A stretch of 64,000 bases of DNA from Massospora cicadina (Eukaryota; Entomophthoromycota; Entomophthoromycetes; Entomophthorales; Entomophthoraceae). Numbering within the stretch: position 1 is the stretch's first letter; each line of letters begins with the position of its first letter. The stretch covers positions 124,001-188,000 of the forward strand of contig JAKSZP010014546.1 of NCBI GenBank assembly GCA_022478985.1, read 5' to 3'. The notes under the pieces were generated by a model. The model was not told the DNA's origin. It saw only the letters and a program-made list of their open reading frames with translations, and ran no database searches. The position numbers and the translations under genes are program-made. Of this stretch, positions 1 through 11,699 are shown in pieces.

Positions 1-147
1 AGTAATTCTGGAAGAGCATGTAGCCATGAATTCCATCTTCATTGAGACCTGACCATAGGGAATACAGGCATTCATGAGTACGTCATTGGCGAGATCAACT
101 GAGTGAGCCAGGAGAAACCTCACTCATGTGAGGCGTCTATCAAAAAA
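1..147. other. Unassigned left flank
   Basis: No coding or structural signal is recognised in this stretch, which precedes the first identifiable LTR. It is probably another transposon fragment cut by the window edge, but nothing in the bases proves that. Confidence 0.3.
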
Positions 148-945
148 TGACACTATGATGTCATATTTCAACTGCAATGGTACTAAAACAAAAATAATCA
201 ATTACCATTCTGGGAAGCAACTGGGGTGGAAATAAATATATAAGAAACTTTATTAGTAATAGGGTTTACCTAGCAAACAAATAAGCATACTGTAGTATTT
301 ACTACTTCCAGTGGCTAACAGGCTCGCTCCTGGTACTCTTCTTTGGGTAGACTAGACGTAGCTCCCCTCTGAAAAAAGATCTCTTTAAAGATTACCTCCT
401 ACTCAAATAACCTTTCACATTTATAAAAATCATATTAATGAAATTTCTGACTATTAAGCAGTGCTTAGGCCTGAAAAACTAGAGGTCTATTTTAAAAATA
501 ATTTAATAAAGCAAATGCTTAGGCTTGGGCCATTTCCATAAAAATCAATAAGGCAATTACTAATAAAATTCTGGCAGATGTCAGGACTAATTATATGACC
601 TTATTATCAAGTATTTTTTGTTAGTGGGGTAAGAAAAGATCAAAAATAATATATGGGGTTCTAAGGACATCAAGGCCACAGCTTTTGTGATTGATAAATA
701 ATAAATGGATGGTACATCAATGGGATTATGGATTTGATTACCAATTTAAATTAGAAAAATGAAGGAGCCTGTTTGATTTATCATTAATAAATCAATATGA
801 CAGGTGACTGCATATAGATTTGTGGGCCATGTGATCAATAGTACATATTAATTGATTAACCCTGCATTTACATATTATTGAAAAATATAAGATTTATTTC
901 AATGATAAAAATATCAGATAGTTGGTCAAACTTTAATAATATTTC
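148..945 (-). repeat. A1 3' LTR (approximate ends)
   Basis: This matches 6356-7160 with many substitutions and small indels. Shared landmarks are the run CAAACAAATAAGCAYACTG, the TACTTCCAGTGGC block and a GGCCTGAAAA block. The left edge is set near TGACACTATGATG and the right edge before a purine-rich minus-strand tract near 945-960 that may be the polypurine tract. Both edges are uncertain by tens of bases. Confidence 0.65.
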
Positions 946-989
946 CCACCACTTGACCAAATATCAGGGAATAAAGATTAGTGGGGTTC

Positions 990-2330
990 AGAAAATTTAT
1001 TGAGAACTTGAGGCTGTTTTGTAAGAAAGCTTCTGATAGATAAAGGACTTAGCATTCACCCAGTTAATAAGGTGACCTTTAGCGGGATCCTTAAGGGTGT
1101 AGGCATCATTAAATATCTTCTCAATAAATCTCAAAAGAGCCAATATATATGTTCTCCAATTTACTAGTCCAACTGAACTCTTGGTTATAGTACAAAACCA
1201 ATTATCCCACAACAAAGTGGTTTAAGGGCCATCACCCCTCATTATCAACTCAAAAGATCTCAATTTTTAAGCCAGTGCATTAGAATATTCTCTGCTCTGT
1301 AGTTAAATTAAGTTTCTGTTGACTTCTATAAATAATTATCATGTCTCAAATTTACTTGATTAATGTACAAATATAAATTGGGGGGAAGCGCTGGTTGCTT
1401 CCAATAAAGTAAGGTGAAAGGATAATTCCCATGGCTGAGCGATACAAGATATTATAGGCAAAATGGCGGAAGGCAAGAAAAGATTCCAGCTGAACGTCTT
1501 TCCCATAATTATCTTGCATAAAAATCCAATGAGGGTACCGTTTACTTGTTCAACGGTGCTGTTGGTCTCAAGGTGATAGGGTGTAGACAATACTCTACAT
1601 ATAACCATCAAGTCGTTGAGTTTGGAAACCATTTGGATGCAAAATTAGCTCTATCATCCATCAAAAGAAATTGAGGGCATCTGTGGCGATAATTAATCTT
1701 CTAGTATATACTTTTCTGAAGTTGTGGTATATCAAACTCTAATCACTTTGGCCTCCACTTTCTTGGTGGGGTGATCAATGGTCACAATTATATATTTAAA
1801 CTGACCAGACATTTTGGCGATAGGCCCTTCAAATTAATAGAAGTAGTGTGCCAAGCAAAATTGGGTATAATAAAATGATAAGATTTGCCTTTTTGGTAAG
1901 TCCATCCACTTGACATTCCTTACAACAGCAAAGGGTCTCAGAAACGTCAAAACTCATAGATTCCCAGTAGTGATGCTTTATAAACAGATCAAACGTCTTT
2001 CTAAAACGCCATGCCCCATCGCCTTGTGGGCCTTGATAATATCATCTTGTTCTGATGGCTAAGGCATCTAAAGTTGTTGATAGTTGATGACTTTAGGAAA
2101 GCTTACCATTTTGAACAACATAAATCTCATTAGTTTTACTAAGAGTGCTGAACTTTCTCTGGTTCACTAAAATATATAGTGTTATATCTTACTGACCAAT
2201 TCCTCAGCCACATTAGCCATTAAAGCTATGGTAAGTAAGTGAGATAACCCATCAGTAATTAATGCTTTACTCCAGGATGTTGCAAAATTCATAACTAAAG
2301 CTTGTAATTTCAAATCCCATAGAGAAGCGT
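990..2330 (-). pseudogene. A1 integrase (broken)
   Basis: On the minus strand this holds remnants of a Ty3/gypsy integrase. About 1690-1620 reads CPQFLLMDDRANF, the region of the second catalytic Asp. About 1580-1530 reads YHLETNSTVEQVNGTL, which keeps the catalytic Glu. The pol C-terminus lies at 997-1215. In-frame stops and shifts separate the pieces, so no functional protein is expected. The order after RT and RNase H fits Ty3/gypsy. Confidence 0.7.
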
Positions 2331-3620
2331 CCCTTCTGGTTTCTTCATATTTGTAGCCAGCAAAGTGAGGAATGGTCAGTTACCACAGTAAAATGACACC
2401 GTGGATGTAAACCAAATCGTTAAATGCGTAACTGAACCCTTGGACTTCTTCTCTGTTATTGTATAGTTTAATTAATGCGCATCTAACATCCGGCTATAGT
2501 AAGCCATAGGGTTCTCAATCCCATTCAAATCAAAATGTGGTAACGCCACTCCAACAAGGGTATGAGAAGCGTCCATTTGATTGATAAACAGTTAATAAAA
2601 TTAAGATATTTCAACAGTGGCGCTTGGATGAGATAGAGCTTAGGTTTACCAAAAGCTAATTGCAATCTTTACTCTCAGGATATTATGTTTTTGAGAAAGT
2701 AAATCAGGGGCTACCTATTTTACTGATAATTTGTACAAATTGTCAGTAATGTTTAATCTTTCACAGAAACACCTGAATGTCACGTTTGCTACTTGGTTGC
2801 GCCATAGATTCAATAGCTTTGAACTTCTTTGACTGCGGCCGAATTCAAGCTTATCAATGACAAACCCCAGATATTCCAGCTCTCACTATTAATATTACAT
2901 TTATGCTGCTTAATCTTCCGATCAGCCTTGGTGAGATGGCAGAACATTTCTTTCTAAATGTACAAATGTTCAGTAAACATTCTAGAGAAAACGTTATTAT
3001 CATCCAAATACACAAGTACAAATGAAATTTTTAAATCGCCAAGGTAATGATTCATAGCCTGCTGAAAGGTCGCAGGGCATTGCACTTCCCCTGCAGTACT
3101 CTAGTTGGTTGATAGAGGCCCTGGGTTGTAATCATAGCGCATTTTTCTTGTTCCTCCTTGGACATCTCTATCTACCAGAAGCCACAGATTAAGCTCATGG
3201 TTGAAGAATATTGAATTACACCCAAGTGGCCTATCACATTGACAATCTGTAGTAAATGATGGAACCCTTTTTAGTAATATTGTCAAGCTTTTAGTATTCT
3301 GTCACTACGTGATTTTACCCCTTTCTCCTTTATAATTACAACTGGAGAGGCCCACAGACTTTTGAAGGGCACTGACATCTTGTGTTGCACTAGCTGAGTA
3401 ATTTAAAAAATTTATGACTTCATCAACCACATTCAAACATCTAATGGGATGGAGGCAAATAAGCGGATGATTACCAGTATTGATCTGGTGTATCACATCA
3501 TGTGCACACCCCAAATCATAATCACCTCTAGCAAAAACTGTGCTATTTATTAAACAGGACCAAAGCTTATCCTTTTCATCCTTCATCAGCTCAGAAAAAT
3601 GTTCTCAAGTTATCAGAGAA
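2330..3620 (-). pseudogene. A1 reverse transcriptase and RNase H (broken)
   Basis: Between the protease and integrase remnants, short minus-strand pieces resemble the Ty3/gypsy RT palm and fingers. Examples are the stretch near 3586-3305, ending in SSCNYKGERGKIT, and 3286-3101. RNase H-like sequence follows at about 2750-2330. No intact YxDD motif was found. The order and spacing match the clearer A2 copy at 18.4-19.6 kb. Identification rests mainly on position and parallels with A2. Confidence 0.55.
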
Positions 3621-3659
3621 CATGCCATCTGATGCACATTGCCCTCAAGCCCTAGTTCG

Positions 3660-4380
3660 TCCAAATATCCAATTTCATGGTACTTGATACCCATTCAAAG
3701 GTAAAATTGGTAAAAGGTGACTATCTTTGTCACTTAATTTTCATGGAATAAGGATACATATTGGTTGAAAGTATCTGAATTTCGCCAAGGTCAAGGAGGA
3801 CAAGCCCAGGCGCTGTGACAGGTTCCAACTTGGAGTGACAAAAATGGCACAAATATAATGTCATATAGTCCTTGGAACTTTTTAAAATTAGATCTGTCCC
3901 CAATATTATCTTATGACCTTCCAGAATAGTTAAGTCACTATTAGAGCCTAGTGAAATACCCTCATATTCTGCAATCTGGGTGGGTAACCACTGCATTTGG
4001 TCTTAAATCTGCTGATATCTCTGGCACTATACCATTCTTCAACTAGGTTGACAAACATCTGATTTTAGGCGCTGAGACCTCATCCTTTTGCTTAAAAACC
4101 AAAATTTTTTGTCCGAAGGTTTCAAAAGTATATTCATCAAAATTGACTTTGTCTCCATAGTCCTCATAATTAAGGTATTTATATGAAAGTCATAGATGTG
4201 ATGAGAGAATAAAATTGCATGAGTGAATATTACCAGTGAGCCAAATTGCAGTGGCAATGCACGGTATATTCCTTCATAAGTTGTAGACTGAGAGCCTGCA
4301 ATATCATATATTTTCTGATGATCTGTATTTGGAGCGAGGCCCAGTCTCTTTACAAGTCTAGTGGACACAATATTAATTGG
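3660..4380 (-). pseudogene. A1 retropepsin and linker (broken)
   Basis: The minus-strand reading at 4368-4039 (MSTRLVKRLGLAPNTDHQKI and onward) parallels the protease-to-RT linker of A2 (MTLKPDVDHQMIYGTAGAVS) and A3. It contains the shared pattern IYxxAGxxST...GxYxxLPLxFGS. This segment normally follows the D-T/S-G active site of retropepsins. No clean DTG is visible here. A further minus-strand piece at 3996-3730 continues the linker (PGLVLLDLGEIQ), matching A2 PGIVLLGHGEIK. Confidence 0.6.
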
Positions 4381-4699
4381 TGCCCCACTTTCAATGACTG
4401 TGCAGATTTAATCTTATTCACTGAACATCAATATAAGTGCATTCTGAAAAATAATCATTTATTATATTTATTGTATGGACATCTTGAGTGTCTTCATGAC
4501 TTAGATTTGTTTATATCTCCATGCCTAGCTGGGGGCTGGATTATGTCAAACTCATGAGGGGTATAGCCCCATTGACTACATCCAATTGGGGGATATTGCC
4601 AGAGAAAACTAAAAGCCTTATAATCCTGATTGATGAACATAAGGCTTCAGTACTAATCTTTGCACCAACTTGTCTCACAATTATTCTGTGTGAGGTTGG

Positions 4700-6180
4700 T
4701 AACCACTAATATCTCATCCACAGTAACCAGCTGAACTGGCAGAGGCGTGGAATCACTGGAACTCCTTGATTCAAATCAGGTGACGCAAATTTCTTTTTTT
4801 ACCAAGGATGATATTAGAGGCTGTGGAATTAAAAAACATCAGTTCTATTGCACCCTGACTTTTCCCAAGTCCACCTTACTCCCAGGGTTCACCAAATTAG
4901 CTTTAAGTATAGAACTTAAAATAGGACTTTGATAAACATAATGGCATAGATTTTTACAAAGATGATAGGTATCCTGTTCAATATCAGGCATATGGTAACA
5001 AGGGACATAAGTCTAACATAATTCCCTAGTTGACGCATTGGCCCAATTGGGTTGGTTACAAGGCTCTCAGAATTAAGTTAGGCACCTCAAAAGTGACATC
5101 ATATAGATGAGATAACATACCATATGGGTTATATTGCTCTCCTCATTCAAAACTGGTATTAACATTCTATACAAATCCTTATAGGGCTCTCAGGCATGAA
5201 AGTGAAATATGAGTGTCAAACTCATTTAGAACATTAGCCTCAGATAGCGTCTGCGCCTCCAGATAGAAACTCTCCACGAATGCCTATATAGACTCATCTT
5301 TATTAGAAGAGATATTTAAAAGTCCCTTTTTCAAGTGTTCATCTTTTCAGCCCCATTAGACTTTTGATAAGAAGTCTTAGGCGTTAGGGTAGGACACGCC
5401 AGCTTTTATCAGTTTTGGCATATCTAGCTCCTGATTTTTTGGGAATGTTAATTGGTTACTTGTGCCAACTTAGCATTGCAGGATGCTCCACCCATACTAA
5501 TTTCAAAAAGATAGATAAAATTGTGCACAGCTGCTTTCTAATTGAATTAAAGGAATTAACAGTGTTGAACCTGGAATTGAGTATAATGGCTACAGGGCCC
5601 AAAGGCCTGCGCTGTCCCTGACTGACTTTCTGAGTTACTAGAATGAGGAGTGAGAATAAACCAGTCTGAAACTGCTGTAGTGTTGGGATTTATTTACACT
5701 TACCTAACAAGAGTTGATGTACAAACAGAAGGCAGGATAACTATAACTGGTATCTCGTCATCTACACAATTAAATTTAAGCGGAAGGGTTTCCAAAACAA
5801 CATAACCTTGTTAGAGCTTACAAAAACAATTATGCATCTCCAATTTAATTTGATTAACCATATCAGAAAAATGGAAGCGTTCCACCTGCATCTTGGTATT
5901 ATTAATAACAATAATTTGTTTAGCAGACTGAAAATCTGCTTTTTAAGATGATTTTTGCACTCACCAGACCTTACTTTTTGGGCCTTAGCTTTCAGTTCCA
6001 GATGTAAGGAATCAAATTCCTGATACAATTTAGTAATAAAGTGAACTTCTCTATCCATATAAGTATCAAGGCCGTCAATCCAGCATTGGTAAACATTCAT
6101 GTTTTCCAATATAGCTTTTACTTGGTAATCATGTCCAATTATAATTCCACCCATTTTTTCAACCAGTGCATCTAAGTTTT
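4700..6180 (-). pseudogene. A1 gag region (broken)
   Basis: The only long reading is minus 6154-5762 (130 codons, MGGIIIGHDYQVKAILENMN...). It lies at the start of the internal region, where gag N-terminal coiled-coil sequence is expected: DSLHLELKAKAQKV is compatible with a helix. The rest is riddled with stops, and no zinc knuckle was found. The gag assignment follows from its position between the primer site and the protease. Confidence 0.5.
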
Positions 6181-6334
6181 CTATAATTGACTAATTTTTT
6201 CTGGAATAATTTTTCTAAGTATCATGTACGGCCACTTAATCATCCAATGGCTGTACCATCTCCACCATGGGATAGTCCTCTCCTGGGTTATCAGAATTTA
6301 TATTTAATAAAACTGCTCAGAGATTCAAAGCGTG

Positions 6335-6355
6335 GTCCCTTTAGTGGGTACCAAA
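6335..6355 (-). promoter_or_regulatory. A1 primer-binding site (candidate)
   Basis: Just inside the LTR edge the minus strand reads TTTGGTACCCACTAAAGGG. TGG directly after an LTR ending in ...GACA is the usual position and start of a tRNA primer site, complementary to the tRNA CCA end. The priming tRNA is not identified. Confidence 0.55.
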
Positions 6356-7160
6356 TGTCAAAATTTTTGCTGGGGCGTCATATTTCAACTGCACAGGTCT
6401 TATCACACAAAACCAACCAAGTAACATTTGAGGACAGTAAATGGGGTAACACAAAGATAATAGAAATTTTTTTATCGATAGTAAGGGTTATTTAACAAAC
6501 AAATAAGCACACTGTAGTATTTACTACTTCCAGTGGCTTACAGGCTTGCTCCTGGTACTCTTCTTTGGGTAGACTGGACGTAGCTCCCCTTTGGAAAAAG
6601 ATATCTTTCTAAAAAAACACCTCCACATATAAGCTCTTCTCATTTACAAAAATATTATTGGTCAAATTTCTGAATATCAAGCAGCACTAAGGCCTGAAAA
6701 CTAGAGCTCCATATCCAACTTAGGTCAAGAAATCAGATGCTTAGTCTAAGGTCCTTTCCATAAAAGTTACTATGCCAATTAAATAAAATATTGACGGATG
6801 GCCATATTTATAATAGGATTTATTATCATTTATTAAACACCATTGCAGGGCAAGGGAGTATCAAAATACTATAAGTGGTACTAGGGACACCAAGTCCACA
6901 GCTTTCGTGATTGATATATTTGAGTGGTTGTTGCATAACGGGAGTTAAGATCTAATCTATCAACATTGATTTATCAGAAATTAAGGGCACCATCAAATTT
7001 ATCAGTAAAGATTTGATACAACTTTAGCAACTAAATATAAGTTGTGGGCCGCGGACTCATTAGTTCATAGTAATTTATTGATCTTATATTTAAATATTAG
7101 TAAGATTATAAGTTTATATAAATAATTTTATCATATAGCCGGTCAAACAAATTACTAAAG
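6356..7160 (-). repeat. A1 5' LTR
   Basis: This begins on the plus strand with TGTCAAAATTTTTGC next to the candidate primer site, and is homologous to the left LTR. The right edge near 7160 is approximate. Confidence 0.65.
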
Positions 7161-8445
7161 TGTCAGTAATTAGGAGAAGGATATGAGGATCTATGATGTC
7201 AAGGATGGGCATGAGAGAGGGCGTTGTGTAAGGAGAAGAGAATCTAGCTCTGCAAAATCGATTCTAACTATGTTGGCCAGATTATGGCCACAGATCAAAG
7301 TGGCATACATTCCCAAATTTCTATTTTTGCTGTATAATCTGGTCAAATGGGGGATGTTTAAATTTTTGGATTAGCCACGCCATTCAGCTTTATTGGATTA
7401 TAATAGTTATCTGGTTTATCTTGTAGGAATTAACTATTTATGAAAGCCTCCAGTGTAAATGGAAGTTATCATTAGCTAAAAACTATTGTTTTTTATTTGC
7501 TAATGGTTTGATACCTAATTTGCTAAATTCAATTTATCCGTATTTCTGATGTTCCATCAGGGGAGAATTCCTGATAATGTTGGCAAGTGATTTAATTATT
7601 AGTTTAATTAACAATTAAATACTTTTTGAAAATCAACCAAGGTTTGTCACCAGTCAACTAAGGTTTATTGGCAGTTGCTTTATTGACAACTCTTTTATTT
7701 GCAGCTTGTGGGTTAGCCTAAAAGGCAACGCGACTGCTAATAATGATAGATGGTCTTATTACCTAAGCAGGTTGCTATCTTTATAAGGTTAATCTGTAAG
7801 GTTAGATGAAGACGTCAGGACGCGCTTTATTTAAAATAAACCCAAAGCATATCATAATCTAGTTAACATGGATACTGACTAGGTAGATGGATAAGTAGAT
7901 GCATCGTTTATTGTTGTGCAATTTTAAAAAGTGAATAATTCATTAATGATGGATGCCATTCTCATTGGGACACTAACAATAGAGCTGGCGCAAAATTCCT
8001 CTATATAAATCCTGATATTATTTAAGGAAAACAGATAATTTTTCAAAACACATCTGAAAGATCTTTTAAAATGTGAGATTCTGGTTAGTTCTTGTGTTTG
8101 CTTCTGCTTTAGCATGTGGCGGAGGTCTATTGGTTAATGTCTCAGATACACTGAATGAAGTGGAAATCGCTTGGTTGTAAGAAGATACCTGATTGAGATT
8201 GTTATCAAATATAATAATCCTGACTAGCTAGCTGCTATCAAACACTAGCCATTCTTTCTTTCTTACATCAGACTATCTCATAGTTGTGGGAATAAAACTG
8301 ATAGAGGTGGTAATAATATATAGAGCAAATGACTTCTAGCTGTTGTCACATACTAGCATTCCTCTATTTCTTAAAATCTCTTTAATTTGTAACATTATTA
8401 TTATTATTATTTATATCCCTTTATGATTTATTAATAATAACAATT
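7161..8445. repeat. D-type LTR-like remnant and unassigned AT-rich DNA
   Basis: No gene is seen. The part at about 7500-8000 resembles 58780-59230 in the right part of the window. Shared blocks are ATTACCTAAGCAGG, AGGTTAATCTGT, a GGCGTCA/GACGTCA block and TGGATACTGA. It is therefore a degraded copy of the LTR of element D. A TTA/ATT trinucleotide run lies at about 8396-8412. Confidence 0.5.
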
Positions 8446-8449
8446 CCAG

Positions 8450-9079
8450 AAGACATTTTGTTGTGATTAAGATATGACTGAATGATAACCCCCAAATAGC
8501 TGTGGCAGTTTGGTTAAGATACGTCAACCACAGTAGAATAATTTACAAATAGTTGAGCGCCTTGAAATAAGGCAATACTGAGCCTAGGAAGAATAGTTAT
8601 TGGATCGCCTCCAAATATGGTGATAAGGCAATGTCATCTATGATGAATATATAGTAGATCACCTCAAACAAAGGCGATAGTGAGTTAAAGAATAATAGAC
8701 CCTGTCAGAACCTCATAGTTATGAGAATGAAATAATGAGGATACAGAGGTAAAGAATATCCTAAGGACCATCTAGTACTAAAAAGAAGAATATCCTAAGC
8801 AAAAGGATTGGCACTGACCAAAGTTGCTGATATATAAGCGAGATGGGAAGATTGAAGGAGGAGAATTGTTAGTGGGTAGTGGGAAGCGGAGCATAAAGAA
8901 TTTGATATCAATATTAAAATGTATAGTGGTGTGGACAAAGCGAATTTCTTCATATTATATTACATTATTTAAGTTTGTCTTGAGGAATGAAAATCCCCAT
9001 ATCATCCATCTGTTGCTCAGTGGAAATGACCCTGTGAAACCCTTCTGGCGTATCCCAACAATATCGCCAACATTATAAC
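8450..9079 (+). repeat. A3 5' LTR
   Basis: The LTR ends ...ATTATAACA at 9079, directly before the primer site. It aligns with about 24890-25445, for example around GTCCATCTGTTGCTCAGTGG-type sequence in both. A TATA-like TATATAAGCG at about 8830 matches TATAAAAGCG near 25191 in the 3' LTR. The left edge is approximate. A 20-nt retroposon with a target duplication lies inside it. Confidence 0.75.
8766..8785 (+). mobile_element. 20-nt micro-retroposon, copy 1
   Basis: The inserted bases GACCATCTAGTACTAAAAAG sit between two copies of AAGAATATCCTAAG (8752-8765 and 8786-8799). The A3 3' LTR has the empty site (AGAATAGCCTAAGAAAAAGG, near 25145-25170). That proves a recent insertion with a 14-bp target duplication and an A-rich 3' end. 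See copies at 39748 and 53851. Confidence 0.85.
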
Positions 9080-9105
9080 AGTGGTGCTCACTACAGGGGG
9101 CCTAT
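9080..9105 (+). promoter_or_regulatory. A3 primer-binding site
   Basis: TGGTGCTCACTACAGGGGGC starts directly after the LTR end. The same TGGTGCTCACTACA follows the 5' LTRs of A2 (minus strand, just left of 24244) and D (about 59777). The priming tRNA is not identified. Confidence 0.65.
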
Positions 9106-10890
9106 TTAACAATCAAAAAAATATTAAAGCTTTATCCAGCTACCAGCCATGTTGCATCAGGCCTGCATTGATGAGGAATCCTCTTGGCATTCTGCGCCAG
9201 CCAAGTACACAGAAATCAAACTCGTCTTGGATGCTGTGCTCAAAAAAGCAAGATGAGCTCCCTCAGAAATGTAACAATGTGATGAACCAGCTTTACAACA
9301 CGTTCAGACAACTGCGGATCCTTAGACAACAAACCAGGAAACTTGCTAATCGCCTGGACGACATTAACAAATGACTACATTGTGCAGATCAGAAGTTGAC
9401 AAGCACCTCCCACCCTCAGCACCCTCATTAGGAAATAGAATACCAACATGGGGCCGCTTGGAAAACTCATATTATGTAAATTATGAGGCTGGGTACCCAG
9501 ACGAGGAGCTTTTTGATGAACATGCAGGAAGCATGAGCTACTCAACCCATTATGGCAGCTCTAGGGACGATTATGCTTTGGAGAATCAAATCCCTCAAAG
9601 AATGGCCATAATGCCCACCAGAGATACCTAATCTACTCCTGAATCAGCGGACAAGCCGTGCGCCGCTGGCCCTACTGATCCATCTCCTTGACGAGATACC
9701 ACCTATGGCTCTTGTCCAATTTCTTAGTACACTTTAAAGATTTGCAGTTATGAGTGTGAGGAGGAGGTTCGTATCAATAAGCTGCCTCCACTTGACTGCA
9801 ATGGGAACATAAATGGGTTCTTTGAACAACTTGAGTTTACAATGGAAGGAGCTTTGAAATTGGCACAATGCTAAACTGCTGATATTTGCCTTGGATGTTG
9901 TAAGTGCCGACCAAGTCACTTGCTATCTTCCAAGCAGTACTATTACATATCAAGAAGTGAAGGATACTGTGCTTCAGTTGTTTGGGGGTACTGCAAAGTT
10001 GTTGCAGCAGAAGGCTGGGTTCTTAACCATTTAGTTTCATCATAATGAGATCCTCGCTGTATTTGCAGAACAATTTATGATGGAAGCCCACACGTTAATT
10101 GAATCAGGCACTCTATCCAAAGCCAAAGTGGGAATTGTAATGCCTCAGCTTTGAAACCATACTTCAAAGTTTACAACGTCATGGCACCAGTTTTTCATGA
10201 TGACGTACCCCCTGCTCAAGATTGTTCATTTTTTGCGCCGTCTATCCGCCGCCTTTACTCCACCCAATACAGATTGGAAAACTTCAGCAGACATCGCCAG
10301 ACCTTATTTGGGTGAGTCATTCCACCCTGCTTTCATTCTGCCCAGCAACCCTTGGCCTTATTACAACTATGCGCCTCACCTTTGGCTGAGTTACCCCCAG
10401 CCATCTAACTACCAGTCTGGACCTGCTTATGACAATCACCCACAGCCCAAATTTTGACTTGGACCTAAAACGCCAACCATCAGTTGTCAACTATCGGCCT
10501 GGGCCTGATTATGCCAATCACTAACAGTCAAATTGTTGACCTGATCTAACTTACAATAACCAAGGATGAAGGCCATACGGGGTAAATTGTTTTGATTGCG
10601 GTCACCCTGGGCACCTTGCACAGAGTTGACTCAATTGTCAGGTCCATTATGTACAGTAAGACCAGTACTAGGGAAAATATGGAGCGGAGTAGGGAGGCGA
10701 CCCTTTACCCCCGCTATGTTAAAGCCCAAAAGTCCCACCTGAACCTACCAAAATATATTCTGCTGGAGTCCCTAAGTGTGATGATGAGTTCCTATATCAG
10801 CAGCCAGCCATTGAGTTAAATGTTCTGATACAAGCTCAAGCAAAGGCCATGGAGGAAGAAGAACACCAGGAACAACTAAAGCCTTACTCC
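9106..10890 (+). pseudogene. A3 gag (broken)
   Basis: Pieces of a gag polyprotein can be read. About 9170-9370 gives an N-terminal coiled-coil-like part (LVLDAVLKKQDELPQ, then RQLRILRQQTRKLANRL). About 9880-10120 gives a capsid-like part (ITYQEVKDTVLQLFGG, ILAVFAEQFMMEAHTLIESG). About 10586-10625 gives a zinc knuckle start, CFDCGHPGHLAQ, whose last Cys is replaced and followed by a stop. The A2 gag aligns along its whole length. Frameshifts near 9370 and 9630, and stops throughout, make it non-functional. Confidence 0.75.
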
Positions 10891-11099
10891 TGCTAGTTTT
10901 TAAACAGATTTCGTTGGATGAGCTGAGACCCTCCTAAAATGCACCTTCTCTGAAATAAGCAAACGTCGTTTTCTTGATGAAAGACATTGTTAAAGAATAC
11001 TTTAAAGTTGGTGAGGGGATTATGAGCTCCCTTGAAAAAGAGATTCTTTAAATGTCCACATACTAAACAGTCAAAATTCTCCTTATTCTGAGTGTACAT

Positions 11100-11600
11100 A
11101 CTGTAATATTTTTGTAGCGAAAAATAGAGTTCGCGCTATATTAGATATGGGCGCCCAGTCAACATAGTTTTCATTAAGTTGGTGGTAAGTTGATTTTAAA
11201 ACCTAATGTAGAACATCAAATAGTGTATGGGACTGCTGGAGTGGAAAGCACGGTTTCAGAGGGAGCGTACAGCATGTTACCTTTGCACTTTGGGTCAATT
11301 GTCATTGTAGCTCTGACAACAGTGTTGCCAAACAGTAATTTTAACCTGGTTATTGGAATCGCTTTTATGCAGCGCTTTGGTGTTTTTGTTGATATGATGG
11401 AGGAGACCTTCAAAATTTGGTGCAGCGGATCCCAAATATTTTACCTACAGTGGAGTTCCAAAGGATCCAGTGCATATGAGACATGTCAACCTTGCTTATA
11501 GTGGTAGGGTGATTCCAATTTGCTACCATTAACTAAAAAGGAAGACCCAGGCCCTCCTCAGCATATATATGAATATCAAGGGCTGCCTCCCTGAGCTGCC
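11100..11600 (+). pseudogene. A3 retropepsin (broken)
   Basis: At about 11134-11165 the frame reads RAILDMGAQST, where the expected retropepsin DTG is DMG (ACG to ATG). This is followed by a frame running to 11501 (ILKPNVEHQIVYGTAGVEST...), homologous to A2 21808-22215. The segment links gag to RT. Loss of the Thr and nearby stops argue against activity. Confidence 0.7.
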
Positions 11601-11699
11601 AGGTCTATATCCATCCCCCCGGCCACCAAGTAATAGTAAACACTGTGTTAAAGGTGTAAATACCAATCGGGCTCTATGTGGAGGTTATTGGTCCTTACC

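Larger units (their letters stand above)
148..7160 (-). mobile_element. Degraded Ty3/gypsy LTR retrotransposon A1
   Basis: Two direct repeats about 6.3 kb apart (about 148-945 and 6356-7160) flank a minus-strand gag-PR-RT-RH-IN order. Both repeats share a long segment around the phrase TACTTCCAGTGGCTWACAGG and TGGTACTCTTCTTTGGGTAG. The pol order, with integrase last, is that of Ty3/gypsy and not Ty1/copia. The pol tail (YTLKDPAKGHLINWVNAKSF) matches those of A2 and A3 (YTIKDPASGQIINRVHVKFL in A2), so the three belong to one clade. Many stops and frameshifts make the copy inactive. Outer ends and a target duplication could not be fixed. Confidence 0.8.

Noticed and set aside
8396..8412. ATT/TTA trinucleotide run
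   Set aside because: Short simple repeat common in AT-rich DNA; no further structure.
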